64,000 nt of DNA. It comes from Ecdyonurus torrentis. Taxonomy: Eukaryota > Arthropoda > Insecta > Ephemeroptera > Heptageniidae. Positions 1 through 12,220 of this stretch are shown piece by piece. The DNA is taken from NCBI GenBank assembly GCA_949318235.1, contig OX439132.1:18009256-18073255 (forward strand). The letters are read 5' to 3'. A model generated the notes under the pieces. It made no database searches and was not told the origin of the DNA. It saw nothing but the letters and a program-made list of their open reading frames with translations. The translations under genes and the position numbers were made by a program. Within the stretch, counting starts at the first letter, position 1. Each line of letters begins with the position of its first letter.

Positions 1-2393
1 TTATATACATATAGAAATTGCGGTTAAAACCATCATAAATAATGATTATAATATTATTTTACAAAATATTATATTATATTATATTTTGAAATGCACTTTT
101 TAAATAAAAAGATTTTAAAATTTAATTATTTTATAGTATATTATAAATATGTCAAATATGAGCTTTATTTAATATTGAATTTTAATAGGTATTTAATTAA
201 TGTTAGATTATCATGACTTTTATAATTATGTCAATATTTTTTAATTAATTAATTTAATGATAAGTTAATTAAAAATATTGACAAGTATTTAAAATGTTGT
301 TTATATTTATTACGTCATGGTTAGTAAGTTATTTTATTTTAACACTATTGTAATTCAATTGAAATATTAAATACTTTGAACTCTCATCAGTCTTTGAATT
401 TTTAATGTACGGGAAAGACAAGAAAAAGTTGATTTAAATTCTATGCATAGGTAGTCTAGATTCTTACATATTAAAAATGTGATGATATTTCTTATTCGTT
501 AGGATGTTACGTAAATAATGAGATAGTTTTTTGATTTCTCATAATTGGAGCGAACTAAAATAGTTTATTATTGTATTGGACTAGTTTATTCCAGAATATC
601 AGAAATCTTTTGGAGACCTTGAAAAGGTTATATAACTTTTACATTTTTTCTTTTTTTTTTCCCCGTAGTTTTCACATTTTTTCCTTATTTTTTTCATGAT
701 ATTGATGAGCAAAATATTATAGATTTTTATCAATATAGATCATTAAAAAAATCTTTTTCAGCTGTTGTTTTAACTGTAATATTCTAAATGCTTATTTAAA
801 GTGTTCTATTCAAAACAAAGCAATATTATGCCTCAAATTAAGTGCATGTCAATAGCAAGGTTTACTATGGACCAATTTTTAATCTATTACAACGTGTGAG
901 GAAGGCACTAAATTACATTGTATTTTTTATTACAAATTTTAAAATATTTCATTTCCCAAAATGATGGCATCATCAATTTTATTGCTCCTTGTAAACACTC
1001 ATTCCTTTTAACTTATGCATGGGTAGTATTTTCCTTATACTCAAGATTATGATGCGAAAAACTATAAGAAATAATTATACTGAATCAATGAAGGCAGTAT
1101 AAAAACGTGTTCTCCATACATTTTTTGTTGTTGTTAATCTTGTATTATAAAAAATAATAATAATAAAAAAAAACTATGACAAGTGTCCTGGTATAATAAC
1201 GATGTCAAGAAAATCCAGGCTCCTAGTTTCGAGGAAAAATGTTTGCAATAATAATATAGAGGCGTATGTACATGTGTACATAATCTATGCATTACATTTG
1301 TGGAGAATCCATTAATCAGCTGTTTTTGCTCCAGATCGTGACATCTGGTAGCACCTGGCACGCATACACAACTTTCTTTAATACTCACAGTCACATTTTT
1401 TTAATCCTCCTACACATGAAACAATAAAATTAATTGCATTTTATTTATTTTAAGTATTGGAAAAATGTTACGTATTTCTCATTGTTAGAGTAATTTTTAT
1501 TTTGCTCAACCTCTCTACTTTCTTGATAGATTTAAGTAAAGAAGTTGTGAAAATATGACAGTTTTTATTTTTAGCTTCTACTCTATGCAAGATGAAAGTT
1601 TTGTTGGTCCAAATTTTTACATCATAGAAAACTAAGAAAGCTAGTTTTTTTTTTTTTTTTACACTGAATAGTATATTTTTTAAATGTGAAAATGAAAATC
1701 ATTTCATCTACCCACTTATTTCTTTTTCATAATTTTATTGCAAAAAAAAAAAAAATAAAATAAAAAAAAGCCCAACAGATAGATATTTTACAAGATGCTA
1801 TTGTATAATGGTAACAATATAATATATTGAAGGCATTGATAAATGATTTTAATTTATTAAAAGTTTTCACTTTAAATTTTGAGTGTTAAAGATTTACCAC
1901 CTGTAAAAAAAATAATAATAATAATAATGCCTACCACAGACAATACTAAGTGGATCGAACCATAATATGTCAAAATGAAAATTTGAAATTGTGTCGTAGG
2001 AGTCAAAAAATCTTGTTTTCAGATTAAACTAATTTAATTTACTACTTTCTTTTATTCTGCAGGATAAAAATTTAAAATTCTTTACGAGCGACGTTTGTTG
2101 CTTTTTATTTACTTTGAATTTCCTCGTTTAAAAAAAAAAAAAAAAAAAAAAAAGGTCTACATCTTCTCTTGGTTTGTATGATTGAGCAACAAGGGTAATG
2201 GACTTGAAGGAAAAGTCAGGATGCGTATACGACAGAATTATAATTTATTGGATAAGTGGCAGTTTTTACATATTTCTTACGTTTTAAAGTATTCATCGGT
2301 TTAATATGTACTGACAAGTGAGTTTGATAAAATATCTACAATAACATAATTTTTAATTTGTTTTTATTTTAACATAATGTAACATAATATAAT
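1..2393. other. AT-rich non-coding stretch
   Basis: No convincing coding exon is seen on either strand. The stretch holds short poly-A/poly-T runs (near 1648-1661, 1741-1755 and 2131-2153) and a short (AAT)n run near 1910-1926. The short ORFs here have low-complexity, AT-driven composition and no recognisable domain. Confidence 0.6.
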
Positions 2394-2875
2394 ATCGATG
2401 CTGTAGCGAAAAAATGTGTGTCTCGTCTTTTGTCACGACAATCAAAACGTTTTTCTCGTTCTTTGTCACGGGAAACAAAATATGTAAAAATGTATGACTC
2501 GTTTTCGAACGTAATGTAGATGGTGCTCCACGTTATACATATTAAAGAACTTTAACAGAGAAATGACATCCCAATGTGTTAGGCAGACCTGAAACACTAA
2601 TTTCTTTAAATTTGGCAACGCTGCAGACGAAATTACCATAGCACGCTCTCTGATTGGCACCTTGATTCGGCCACTTCTGGCCTCTGATTGGTGCTTCAAA
2701 AAGCAACGTTGCCAAGTCAAAACTGTGGAGTGTTGCAGTCTGCCTAAAACATGAGGATGTCGCTTCTCTGTTAAAGTTCTCTATACATATTCCTTGCTGT
2801 GTCAAAAAACGAGATACACATTTTGCTTACCGTGACAAAAAAGGAGATACACATATTTTCCGCTATAACATCGAT
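2394..2875. mobile_element. Foldback / long-TIR MITE (about 480 bp)
   Basis: The two halves are imperfect inverted copies of each other. The left arm starts ATCGATGCTGTAGCG and the right arm ends CGCTATAACATCGAT. Further in, the arms share AGAACTTTAACAGAGAA, then a GACATCC block, a TTAGGCAGA block and TTGGCAACG. Each arm carries two subterminal modules with a TGTCACG-like core (left at 2431-2437 and 2464-2470; right at 2831-2837 and, degenerate, near 2799-2804), the kind of repeat a transposase could bind. There is no coding capacity. A target-site duplication is not clear, so the superfamily is not assigned. Alternatively it is simply a large inverted repeat of other origin. Confidence 0.75.
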
Positions 2876-3362
2876 ATAGAACATAATAAGAATGGACAGC
2901 CAGACAGACGATCTATTGAGAAAATTATTTAATTTTTCAGTTATTGTGTAATAAAAATATTTAAAAACCATAATACGGTATAAAATAAGACATAAATGGG
3001 CATTTATGCTATATCTAACCACACACAATAACCAAACCATTATTATGAACATCTTATACGAGAGTTACTATGTCAGAGTATCGATTTTTGCTATATAAGT
3101 ATGGTACTTAAAAATCTCTTTTTATATTATATACACTACAATAAAAGTAAGTAATCTTCACAAAAGTAGCTGATAAGATAGTAAATGATGCATACAAAAG
3201 TATATTATCACGTATGTATACTAAAACTATGACGTCACTCACGCCTACATATCCAGCACAATTGGCCAGTTAGTGTGTTGGTCGTTACTATAACTCGATC
3301 GCGCGTGTATCTAAGTGACCAGAAAGAAGAAAAAAAATACTTTCTCTGCTCTCGGCTAATAT

Positions 3363-3402
<40 letters not shown>

Positions 3403-5808
3403 AGATTTTTTTTTTTTTTTTTTTTTTTTTGATACCTATAAGAGTCCAGTATAATATGATGGCAGTATATAGAATGTGGGGGAGTTATATATTCTACACT
3501 AAACGTATATAAATCTGACCTCAAAAAATATATATCATAACAACAATTTGCAGCTTTAAGAAGGGTGTGGTGATTCAATTGCAATTTATATATTATATAC
3601 AAAGTACTTTTTAGCGAAAGTAAAACTTTAATACTCTCTCGCCATCTCAATTTTTTGATATACAATATTATTTATTATGATAATCTGTCATATGATTCTT
3701 ATGTGTTGTAACTTTATCGTTCTAGAATTTTTGTTGTTGTTTTTAGTTCATATAATTATTGCGTAAATTTATGGATTAATTTTTCCTTGTTTATATATAT
3801 ATATTTTTTTTTAAACATCTAGAAATATATAATTTTAATGTCTTGAAATACATCACTTAATATGATGCGTATGAAAGGTATAGGTTGACAGGGACTTATA
3901 CGGTAGTTTTAATTAAGTTTTTAGAATCTGCACCTGGGGTAGAGACGTATACATAAATTAGCAAAACAGATATTTGGTGACATTAATATATATCTTCTGT
4001 TTATAATTTAAATTTTATTTACAGTAGCAAGTTTTTATACTAAAAACTGGAATCTATATTTAATTTTGAAACTATTAAAATGAAGTAAATAGCAAAGAAA
4101 AAACTGGCTAATATAAAAATATAGAGAAATTTCAAATTATAATGATCAGTGTTCAAATTTTTACATAAGTTATTATCGAATTTGAGATTTATTAAGAAAA
4201 TGCAATTTTTAGGCAGTTTGAGACAAAAAATGGAATATTAAAGGAATGACTATAACCTAATAATAATCTTGTTATGATTGGATTACAAAATTAAATGCAA
4301 AATAAACATATTTTTAGTTAAAAGTCTTATAATTCACTTATGCATGTTCATAAAATAGCGTATACATTACTATTTCATCATTCCATAACTTCATAATTAC
4401 ATAAATTATAATAAAAATTATAATCTTTATGATCTAATCTAGAAAAAAAACACATAACGAAGCTATGTTTAGGCATGAACTAATTTTTAATGCTAATTTA
4501 AAAAATAAAATAAAAAAGACTTCAAACATTTCCTAGAATATCTCTTTCTCTCTTTTATAGAGGGTTTATAAAGCAACAATTTGTTTTCCTATTAAGTTAT
4601 TAAGAAATTATAACTCATTATTGAAATATAAAAACAAACAAAACTTTATAATACATATATATACACCCGCACATATTATATACCGGATCTTTAATCTCTC
4701 TCTCTCTCTCTCTCTCTTGATACAGATGAAGTAGGAAATTTTTGCAAAATATCTTGCAGAAAAGTCAATAGAGCATAAAATAAAGATGATGTATAATATA
4801 ATATGTAACATATGTTTATCGGGCGTGGTCAATAAAAAATAATAAACCTCTCTCTCTCTCTTAGTATCTCTCCCTCACAATGTATGCGTTTAATGCAGTT
4901 TTCTATCCGGAAGTCTTTGCGTGATATACAAAGACAATGTCCTTCACAGTTTATAGAACAAAAACATCACGATAATAATAATAAAAATAAAAAAACATCG
5001 TAGTCCAGTTTAATATAATTTTTATATTTTATTCGTGAAGAAAGTTTTTTTTTTGACCATATCTTTGTTATATATTTATACTGTTAAATTAGTTTTCTTT
5101 TAAAAAAAAATTGAATGAAATTTGGACATTAATGTTTATGCTTTTGTATATATATTACTCTATAATAATACGTGGAGCATGATTTTTGTTATACTCTATA
5201 TTTTTGTTAATAGTTAACGACTTTATAACAAGATTGTTATTTAAGGAAAGTAATTTTTATTATTATAAAAGGTAATAATTGTATTGTGTTTATAAATATT
5301 ATTTGTAACATAAGTTATATGTATATAGAAAAAAAAGTTTAATATTAAAAAGGTAAAAACTATAATTAGCAACAATAAGGATAGTATATTAAAGTAAGAA
5401 AAATCAATGTATGCAATTATGTGCAATGGAATTTTAAAATAATTTCCTCTTGTATATATATTTAAATGTATTTTAATTTTGAGCACGTGTTCATTTGTGG
5501 TTTATTTTTATAGCTTATTGTATATTTATAATTGTGATGAAATAAACATTAATACAACTTTTTTTTTTCATTTATAATGAATGATCGAATACATGTTTTA
5601 ATATTTTTATTCTTTTACTGAAATTATCACCAATTAAAATAAAACCACACTTCTTATTGCATGGCAATCATATCAAGAAAGTATTATTGTTATTTAAAAT
5701 AATATGTTTGTTTTACTTCAAGCGAAATCTTAACTATGTTAACATTATTGCTATTATTGTATATTGCAAAACAAACAAAATTAAATTGATCAAATGAGGA
5801 CTCATTGA

Positions 5809-5839
<31 letters not shown>

Positions 5840-6017
5840 GGAATGAAATGTACAACATCTGGAGCAATATTACTCTTTACTTATCAATGAAGTTAACAGT
5901 GTATTTATATGTAAATTAAAATGAAGGCTCTTTGTACTAAGATTGTAACGGTAGACAAATGTGAACATTTTACACAGATATACTGAAAATACAGCGATTC
6001 CAAATCTGTTAAAAGAT
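2876..6017. other. AT-rich non-coding stretch with poly-T and CT runs
   Basis: Two poly-T blocks lie close together at about 3364-3400 and 3407-3430. A (CT)n run lies at 4696-4718, a shorter one at 4849-4861, and a poly-T block at 5811-5839. A patch of more balanced composition sits at 3230-3350 but gives no open reading frame with splice-site support. I see no gene here. Confidence 0.6.
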
Positions 6018-6340
6018 TTATAGCCATAGACTTTTTAATGAATAAAAACGAAATGGGATCTTCAAAACTGTTGACAATTTTTACCAGAATGTTAATGTAG
6101 CCCCACGAAAAAGCATTAAAATACTGTAAAGTATGCAATTTAAGTGACTATTCATGTTTCTGACGTCAGAAATAAACATGCAAAAATTAGAATGAAAATG
6201 TTATGCGGGTTGCATAAATTGAACTATTCTGATCACTGCTACGGAGCTACAGTTGGGTTTTAAAAGTTATTTATGTAAGTCTCATCAAGTGTTTTGTGAT
6301 ATAAATGCTTATGTTTTTCTCTCGTCTATTATCCTTTAAG
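6018..6340 (+). mobile_element. MITE family A, copy 1
   Basis: One of four near-full copies in this window (others at 17054, 28917 and 39181). Shared landmarks in order are GCCATAGAC at the left end, GGATCTTCAAAACTG, a central TTCTGACGTCAGAA palindrome, GCGGGTTGCATAAAT, TACGGAGC, and GTCTATT near the right end. The right end carries TTAA (6336-6339); the left end is degraded to TTTA. It has no coding capacity. The family belongs by inference to TTAA-targeting (piggyBac-like) DNA transposons. Confidence 0.8.
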
Positions 6341-6522
6341 GGGTCACGATGCAAAATACGAATTATTAAAAATTTACTCCCAAAAAAATCTCTCTCTTAG
6401 GTGATGGTCACGGGCCCTGAAATTTGTATCATAAGTGGTTGTTACCATTAACTGACATTACAAACTAGAGGCATGAGCTTTCAAATTTCACAGATACGAG
6501 TCTTCAAATTTCAAAGTAATGC
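6341..6522. other. Non-coding spacer
   Basis: Slightly GC-richer spacer between two small mobile elements. It contains GGTCACGGGCCC near 6407 but no reading frame. Confidence 0.4.
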
Positions 6523-6632
6523 TGTTCGTAAACTCTGTTTTCTGCTCCTAAAATGACGATTGCCTTTGGTTATTCAAATGCAATGCGCATTTTTTGGTGC
6601 AAGAAAATAGGATTCCGCAGGGTTTACGAACA
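6523..6632. mobile_element. 110-bp mini-element with 15-bp terminal inverted repeats
   Basis: The left terminus TGTTCGTAAACTCTG (6523-6537) and the right terminus CAGGGTTTACGAACA (6618-6632) are inverted copies with one mismatch, and weaker complementarity continues inward (CTCCTA/TAGGA). The flanks on both sides hold a similar TCTTYAAATTT motif in direct orientation. It is non-coding. Only one copy is seen here, so mobility is inferred from the termini alone. Confidence 0.55.
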
Positions 6633-7780
6633 ACACTAGTAAGTCTTTAAATTTTCATAGGGCACTCGAACAAATTTTTTACCTCACTCAGACATGTACG
6701 TACTTCTTATATTGCGTCATTATAACAAATCTAAAAATAATTTTTGTTAACAAGGTGGGAAGATATTATATAAAAATAATGATAATTATTATTAATTGGC
6801 GTGGAAATTAGAACTATATATATATAAATGTACCTTTTAATTGAAAGAAAATTATTTTATGATATAAATTTAATGCTCGTAATATTTCAACAGCATTTTT
6901 AAAAGTACATTTTTTTTTTTTTAATATAATACATAAAAAATGTCATTGATTTTTATTTTATATTACAAAATAAAAAATAAATTTTTCAAGAAGGGAAACC
7001 GCAAAGAGAACTAATCATAATTTCTGCATGAAATATTTTTCAATTCTCAAAGTGTAATGAAATCTTTATTCACTTTCTTACATTTTTGTTGCAAAATCTT
7101 TAAAGAATAATTAATTCAGGTAGCCTACTATAACATTCTTGTTTACTCTTATAGTATTACTACTTATATATATATTTTTAATACGACTTTATTTTCACAA
7201 TAATTGGAATTCAAAAACTTCTTTATATTATTATAACTTTCCTTCTTTTATATTAACCGCAATATTATGTATTGTTCTAAATGAATGAATTATTTTGTAC
7301 ATATTTGTTTTTATATAATGTCTTAATGTTCATAATTATATTGTTATAGAAAATGACTTTTGATTTTTCTGGAAAATATTTTAATTTACTTTTTAATTTG
7401 CTTCAGTTATAGGGACATGATTTTATAATTGCTATAGTATAATTACAAAACCGCAATGCAGTGATGCAGTATTACATTAATTAAAACGATTTAAATTGGA
7501 GTTCATATATGGAGTGCATAGCATAGTTAGGCCGAAGTAATATTATGAAATAAGGGAAGTATAATAGTATATTTATTTACATAAAAGTGTTTGTTATTAT
7601 TATATAATTATTTATTTTTCTTTTAATTCAACTTTTAAAATATAAATTTATTTTCAATGAGGGGAAAAAAGAACATACTCACATACATGCAGACCCTTGA
7701 AATATAAGTACACAGTAATTTCAGTATCAATCATGTAACATATCGATTAATATTCATACTTTAGTATTGTTTTATAATCG
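6633..7780. other. AT-rich non-coding stretch
   Basis: No feature can be supported beyond short A/T runs. Confidence 0.5.
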
Positions 7781-7954
7781 GTGAATGCCAGGATTTTTGC
7801 TAAGCCGTGGCCGACCCGCTTCAAATGAACCCGCAAGTACACATACAGGGGTTCGGAAGATTTGGGGTGCTTGGATGTAGTTGGAAAACTGCCTCATTGA
7901 GGTTTAGTCATCAGCAAAAAAAAATAAAATAAAAAATAATAATAATAATAATAA
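7781..7954 (+). mobile_element. Probable 5'-truncated retroposon 3' end
   Basis: A sharply GC-richer block (7781-7917; contains GTGGCCGACCCGC and ACAGGGGTTCGG) stands out from the surrounding AT-rich DNA. It is followed immediately by an A-rich tail that degenerates into (AAT)n up to 7954. A GC-richer body with an A-rich simple tail is typical of a truncated non-LTR retroposon or SINE. No protein domain is readable, so the source family is unknown. Confidence 0.4.
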
Positions 7955-10108
7955 ATCTGTAATTTATATGTGCTTCTTGTGCTAACTTAATGTACTAGCA
8001 ATTATACAAAGTCTATAAAAACAAGAATTTATTACATTTTATATGAGGTGTGTTTCAAATGATTAGTTTTTACTGTTGTTTTAACTTACATATAGTTGAA
8101 AATTTTCTAAATAAATAAAAAAGACAAATATCTTCTGAAACATTTAAAAACACTTATTAAAAACCTAAAGGCGAAAAAATAGTTTCAAAATTATGCAATT
8201 TTTTGGGTAATTTCCATTTAGTTATTCGGTTAAAAAGAATTTTAAATTGATGAATTTTGAAAGAGTTTCAATACAACGAAGATGAAAAAGAAACTGCAAT
8301 TTAATTTTGGCTAATTTTTATTTTTGCATGAAGAAAAAAAAGGCACTGCAATTTAAAAAAATAAAGAAAACTATATTTTTAGAAACTATTCACAGAATTT
8401 AGAAACGCCTAACATCTACACTTATAAAAATTTCTTTTATTTATTATCATTTTTTTTAATAATATGCCATATTTAATTAAGTTATGCAAATAATAATAAC
8501 ATCAATTTAAAATTCATTCAAATAAAAGAATTACTAATTAAAAAGAGTAGTATTCATAAAAAAAAAATTATATTAAGTAATCGAGCTATGACAAATCAAA
8601 AATATATATTTCTATTCAATATTAACAATATATAAAGAAACATTTTTATAAACGTGACTAGTCTATCCTACTGTTTAAAAAGTCTTTTAAAATAAAATAA
8701 AAATAATTTTATATACTTATTCTCATTCTCTTCTCGCGTTAAGACATTGCATCAAAAAAGGTCAAAAAGTTCACTATATCATTGTATCTTATTTTATTAT
8801 TATTAATATTACGGGTCATATCTATATCTATTGTTAGTTTACAGTAGTTTTTTTTCCTCTTAGTTTTTTTTTCTTTCGTGTTACATAATAATAAATATAC
8901 AATAATCACTCTAGTATTGTTATAGTATTATTTAATCAGGACTTATTATTGATTGTGAGAATCTTTGTAATTAGTGAGTTATTATATCAATATATTTTTT
9001 TTTCATCATCATCATTACAATTGATATACTTTCATTTTTTTTTCTTTGATTGTTTTGTTTTTTTATTCTTGTTAATGTTTTTATGTTCTATACTTGACTT
9101 GAATGTGATGAAAGTTGATTATTATGTTGGCAATTATAAATATAACTGTATTTTTTTGCCCAGCCCTGAAATATGATAGCTTTTCATGTTGTATGTACTT
9201 TACATTTTCTTGTAGTGGTATGTTTATTATCTTTAAATGAAAGAATTGAAATGACTATTTTAATAATAAGTACTTGCATTATTTATTTAATGTTTCTAAT
9301 TTTTTGTAATATTTGAGACATAATTTATGAACAGGTTTCTTCTACCAAAATAATTTTAACTTCTTAAATCAATTTATAATACCTGAACCAGGGTATAAGT
9401 AAAAGTTCAAGCAGATATACAAATGTGTTTAAAGAAATAGACCAGAAGAAAACATAAGCATTTATATCACAAAACACTTGATGGCTACAGAAAATTGGTG
9501 ATACTGATACTCTTATTTCTTATTACACCATTTAACCTCCAATATTTAAGAGACATACGTTTAAAATACCATGGGAGTATTAACAAATGCCATTAATAAT
9601 ACCAATTTTAACTTAAAATTATAATGCTATTGCTTGTATGGAAGTTGTATAAACTTCATAATATATTTATATACTGTAAAAGACAGAGAATGGGAAAAAT
9701 TGCAAAGCAAAAAAGTAATTTACAGATCTTTTGATCTGTAGACCTAAAAGACGATAAAATTAAACATCACACCTCTTTCTGAATGCATTGAAAATAGCAG
9801 ATACGTTTTGGAAAGTACACGTAAAGAATTTTTGAAATTTCTCTCTCTCTCTCTCTCTCCAATGACTATTAATATCTGTCATATCAATAAAAAATTTCAA
9901 ACTTAAACGCAAGCAAAACTCAAATTAAAGAAATAAACATTAAAATATATAATCTACGCAAGAGATCTCCGTACATTTAATTCAAAACATAAATTCCTTT
10001 GTACAACTGCTGCAAAGTGTTCAATTACTATTTAAAAAAAATATTATACGTATATTTTTATATATGATATACAACAAAAGATGAAAAATTATTAATAATA
10101 AATTGTGC

Positions 10109-10145
<37 letters not shown>

Positions 10146-10231
10146 CGTATTTTACAATGTCTATGTAATTTATTTATCATGGAATATTATAACAAGTTAG
10201 CTTATTATGATTAGCTTTAGGCTACATAATA
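7955..10231. other. AT-rich non-coding stretch
   Basis: Contains the MITE fragment at 9429-9484, a (CT)n run at 9841-9859 and a (TA)n run at 10113-10142. The 75-codon ORF at 8949-9176 is Phe/Leu-rich, AT-driven and has no domain; I do not call it a gene. Confidence 0.5.
9429..9484 (-). mobile_element. MITE family A, terminal fragment
   Basis: About 55 bp matching the inverted right end of family A: TTAA, then ATAGACCAGAAGAAAACAT and a GCATTTATATCAC block, stopping at about 9484. The rest of the element is absent. It is either a deletion remnant or a shared terminus of a different family member. Confidence 0.65.
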
Positions 10232-10331
10232 TCATCTTATTGTTTCATATAAATTCCTTTCATCTTGGGATAAGGTGACGTAAATTATTTTGCTTCTTTC
10301 TCCACCCACATCTTCTTGTGCCTCGAGTTCA
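10232..10331 (-). CDS. Possible 3'-terminal coding exon, unknown protein
   Basis: On the minus strand a good 3' splice site (TTTCTTTTTCAG) at 10332-10343 is followed by an exon-like segment clearly richer in G/C than its surroundings. Read in phase 1 it is open for 32 codons (…KIIYVTLSQDERNLYETIR) to a TGA at 10232-10234. A second frame is open for only 14 codons and ends TAA. The residues are mixed and polar, unlike the Lys/Ile/Asn/Phe-rich shadows common in this DNA. I find no matching upstream exon with a clean donor between 10.4 and 12 kb, and I do not recognise the peptide. Chance is a real alternative. Confidence 0.25.
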
Positions 10332-10533
10332 CTGAAAAAGAAACAATATAAAAGCGAGAGATGGACATGCAAGCAAAAACAGATGAAACTATAGATACAT
10401 GGAAATTTGCAATATTGAATTTGTTATCTTGGTTTTTTGGAAACTCTTTTATCAATTTTAAATTTCATTCATATCAAATATGCATTTTAAAAAAATGTTA
10501 AAATTTTTACCTCATTAACGCTTAAATATATAA

Positions 10534-10538
<5 letters not shown>

Positions 10539-10580
<42 letters not shown>
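10539..10580. repeat. (GA)n microsatellite
   Basis: Perfect GA dinucleotide array of about 42 bp. Confidence 0.95.
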
Positions 10581-10585
<5 letters not shown>

Positions 10586-11334
10586 ACCTTAAATCAGGCA
10601 ATTAAAAAAATCACACATATATAATTGTATTGGTTTGTAATCTGTATTTTAATCATGATCATATTGCTGTGTAATATTATTGGGTTAAAGTTTAAAGCTT
10701 TAAATAAAGAACATACATTTTTTTTTATCATTTTATGGGTAGTTTTGAAACTAAATAATTTCTGTAAAGAAAACTAAAAAAAAAAAAAAAAAAAAGTATT
10801 TGAATTGCAGTGGTTTTAAGATCATATAAAAAGAACACAGCGTTCTATTGTAATCATAATATTGAGATCATTCAATATAATTAGAAAATAAAACTTATAT
10901 AAAATATAATTAATATCATATTATCAGTATTTTAATCCATGTTATTGATTTCAATAACTGATAATGACTTTAAAATGTGACGCAATAATTGCATGTTTTC
11001 TATCAATAGGTTAAAATATTATGTAATGGGAGCAAAAATTTATATCATTTTAATCTATAATATAATGCTGAAGCTTATCCATATAACAAAGAGAGCAACA
11101 GAATAAATAATTATAAAAATAATAACTGAATTAAAATATAAGTGTACTTATAACTTCTTTTTTATTTTACTATTGTGACTTTTTAACGTAAAATTGTAGT
11201 GTAAACGTGTGTATATATATATATATACGCTATACTGTATATTGGCTATACGAACATAATAATATAATATTAGCATCACCTTATTATCTTGTAGGTATAG
11301 GTATGGTGAGATTTAATAAGGTTTTTAATGCTTT

Positions 11335-11381
<47 letters not shown>

Positions 11382-11590
11382 TCAAGAAAATACTGATTTC
11401 CATGACATCAAATAACAGTATTGGTCATTTCTATATGGAGACATTTTAAATAAGTAGTATACTATAAGAATACGTTATAAACTTCTCTCTCGAATCTATA
11501 TAAAATATCCATATTGATCCTCATTATATTATGTTCACCTTTAACTTGCAAACAGTTAAAATAAATGAGGTACAAATCCATGTAACTATG
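10581..11590. other. AT-rich non-coding stretch
   Basis: Contains poly-A near 10778-10796, a short (TA)n run at 11213-11226 and a longer one at 11338-11376. No gene is seen. Confidence 0.5.
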
Positions 11591-11900
11591 ACTTTAAAGG
11601 TTTAAAGAGAAACACAGCTGTGTTCTTTCTGTGATGAATAATCGGTGGTCCATGGTTGCCGCAAGCGCCGCACGGAGAGTTTAAAACTTTTTTTTATTAT
11701 TTTTTTTATACACAGTACAAGAAAGGAGTGGTTCAAAATCCATAGGTCCAGTATAGTACGGGGCGTGCGCGGGCGGTTGTTGGTCAGACAGACAGGCACA
11801 TAGTACAGGGTGTTGGGTTACCACGCGGGGTCAAACACTAGGGTCGTAATACACACAAAAATAAGCCGCAAGGCACGCGTATAAATATATATAAGAAGAA
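11591..11900. other. GC-rich island upstream of the LINE
   Basis: A strikingly GC-richer patch (for example GGGGCGTGCGCGGGCGG near 11759-11775 and CCGCAAGCGCCGCAC near 11658-11672). On the minus strand it contains a TATA-like TGTATAAAA, then GC-rich sequence and an ATG in a good context (GCAACCATGG) opening only 19 codons. It could be a promoter, an old retrotransposon 5' region or another insertion. No protein is supported. Confidence 0.3.
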
Positions 11901-12220
11901 AAAAAAATAACCGTATTGTCATGATGATTATACCTACCTTAACATACTATATTACAGAGAAGTTGAGTATTCAAACACATAATATCAAAAGTCACGATAA
12001 TCTAAATAGTCACGCTTCTATACAATTTGAAACACCTGATATATGTATTTTTTTTTCTCTATATTGTAATATATATGTTTTTGACAGAAATCAAATCACT
12101 CAGATATGCTCAATTTAAAAGTATATATATTTTTTAGTAAAATGAATTAACTGTGAAAATATTTAATTGTTAAAATATTATTATAATGATATGTTACTGG
12201 ATAATAATCTATAGACCACC

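Noticed and set aside
3288..3665. 125-codon minus ORF
   Set aside because: Much of it is a poly-Lys translation of poly-T tracts.
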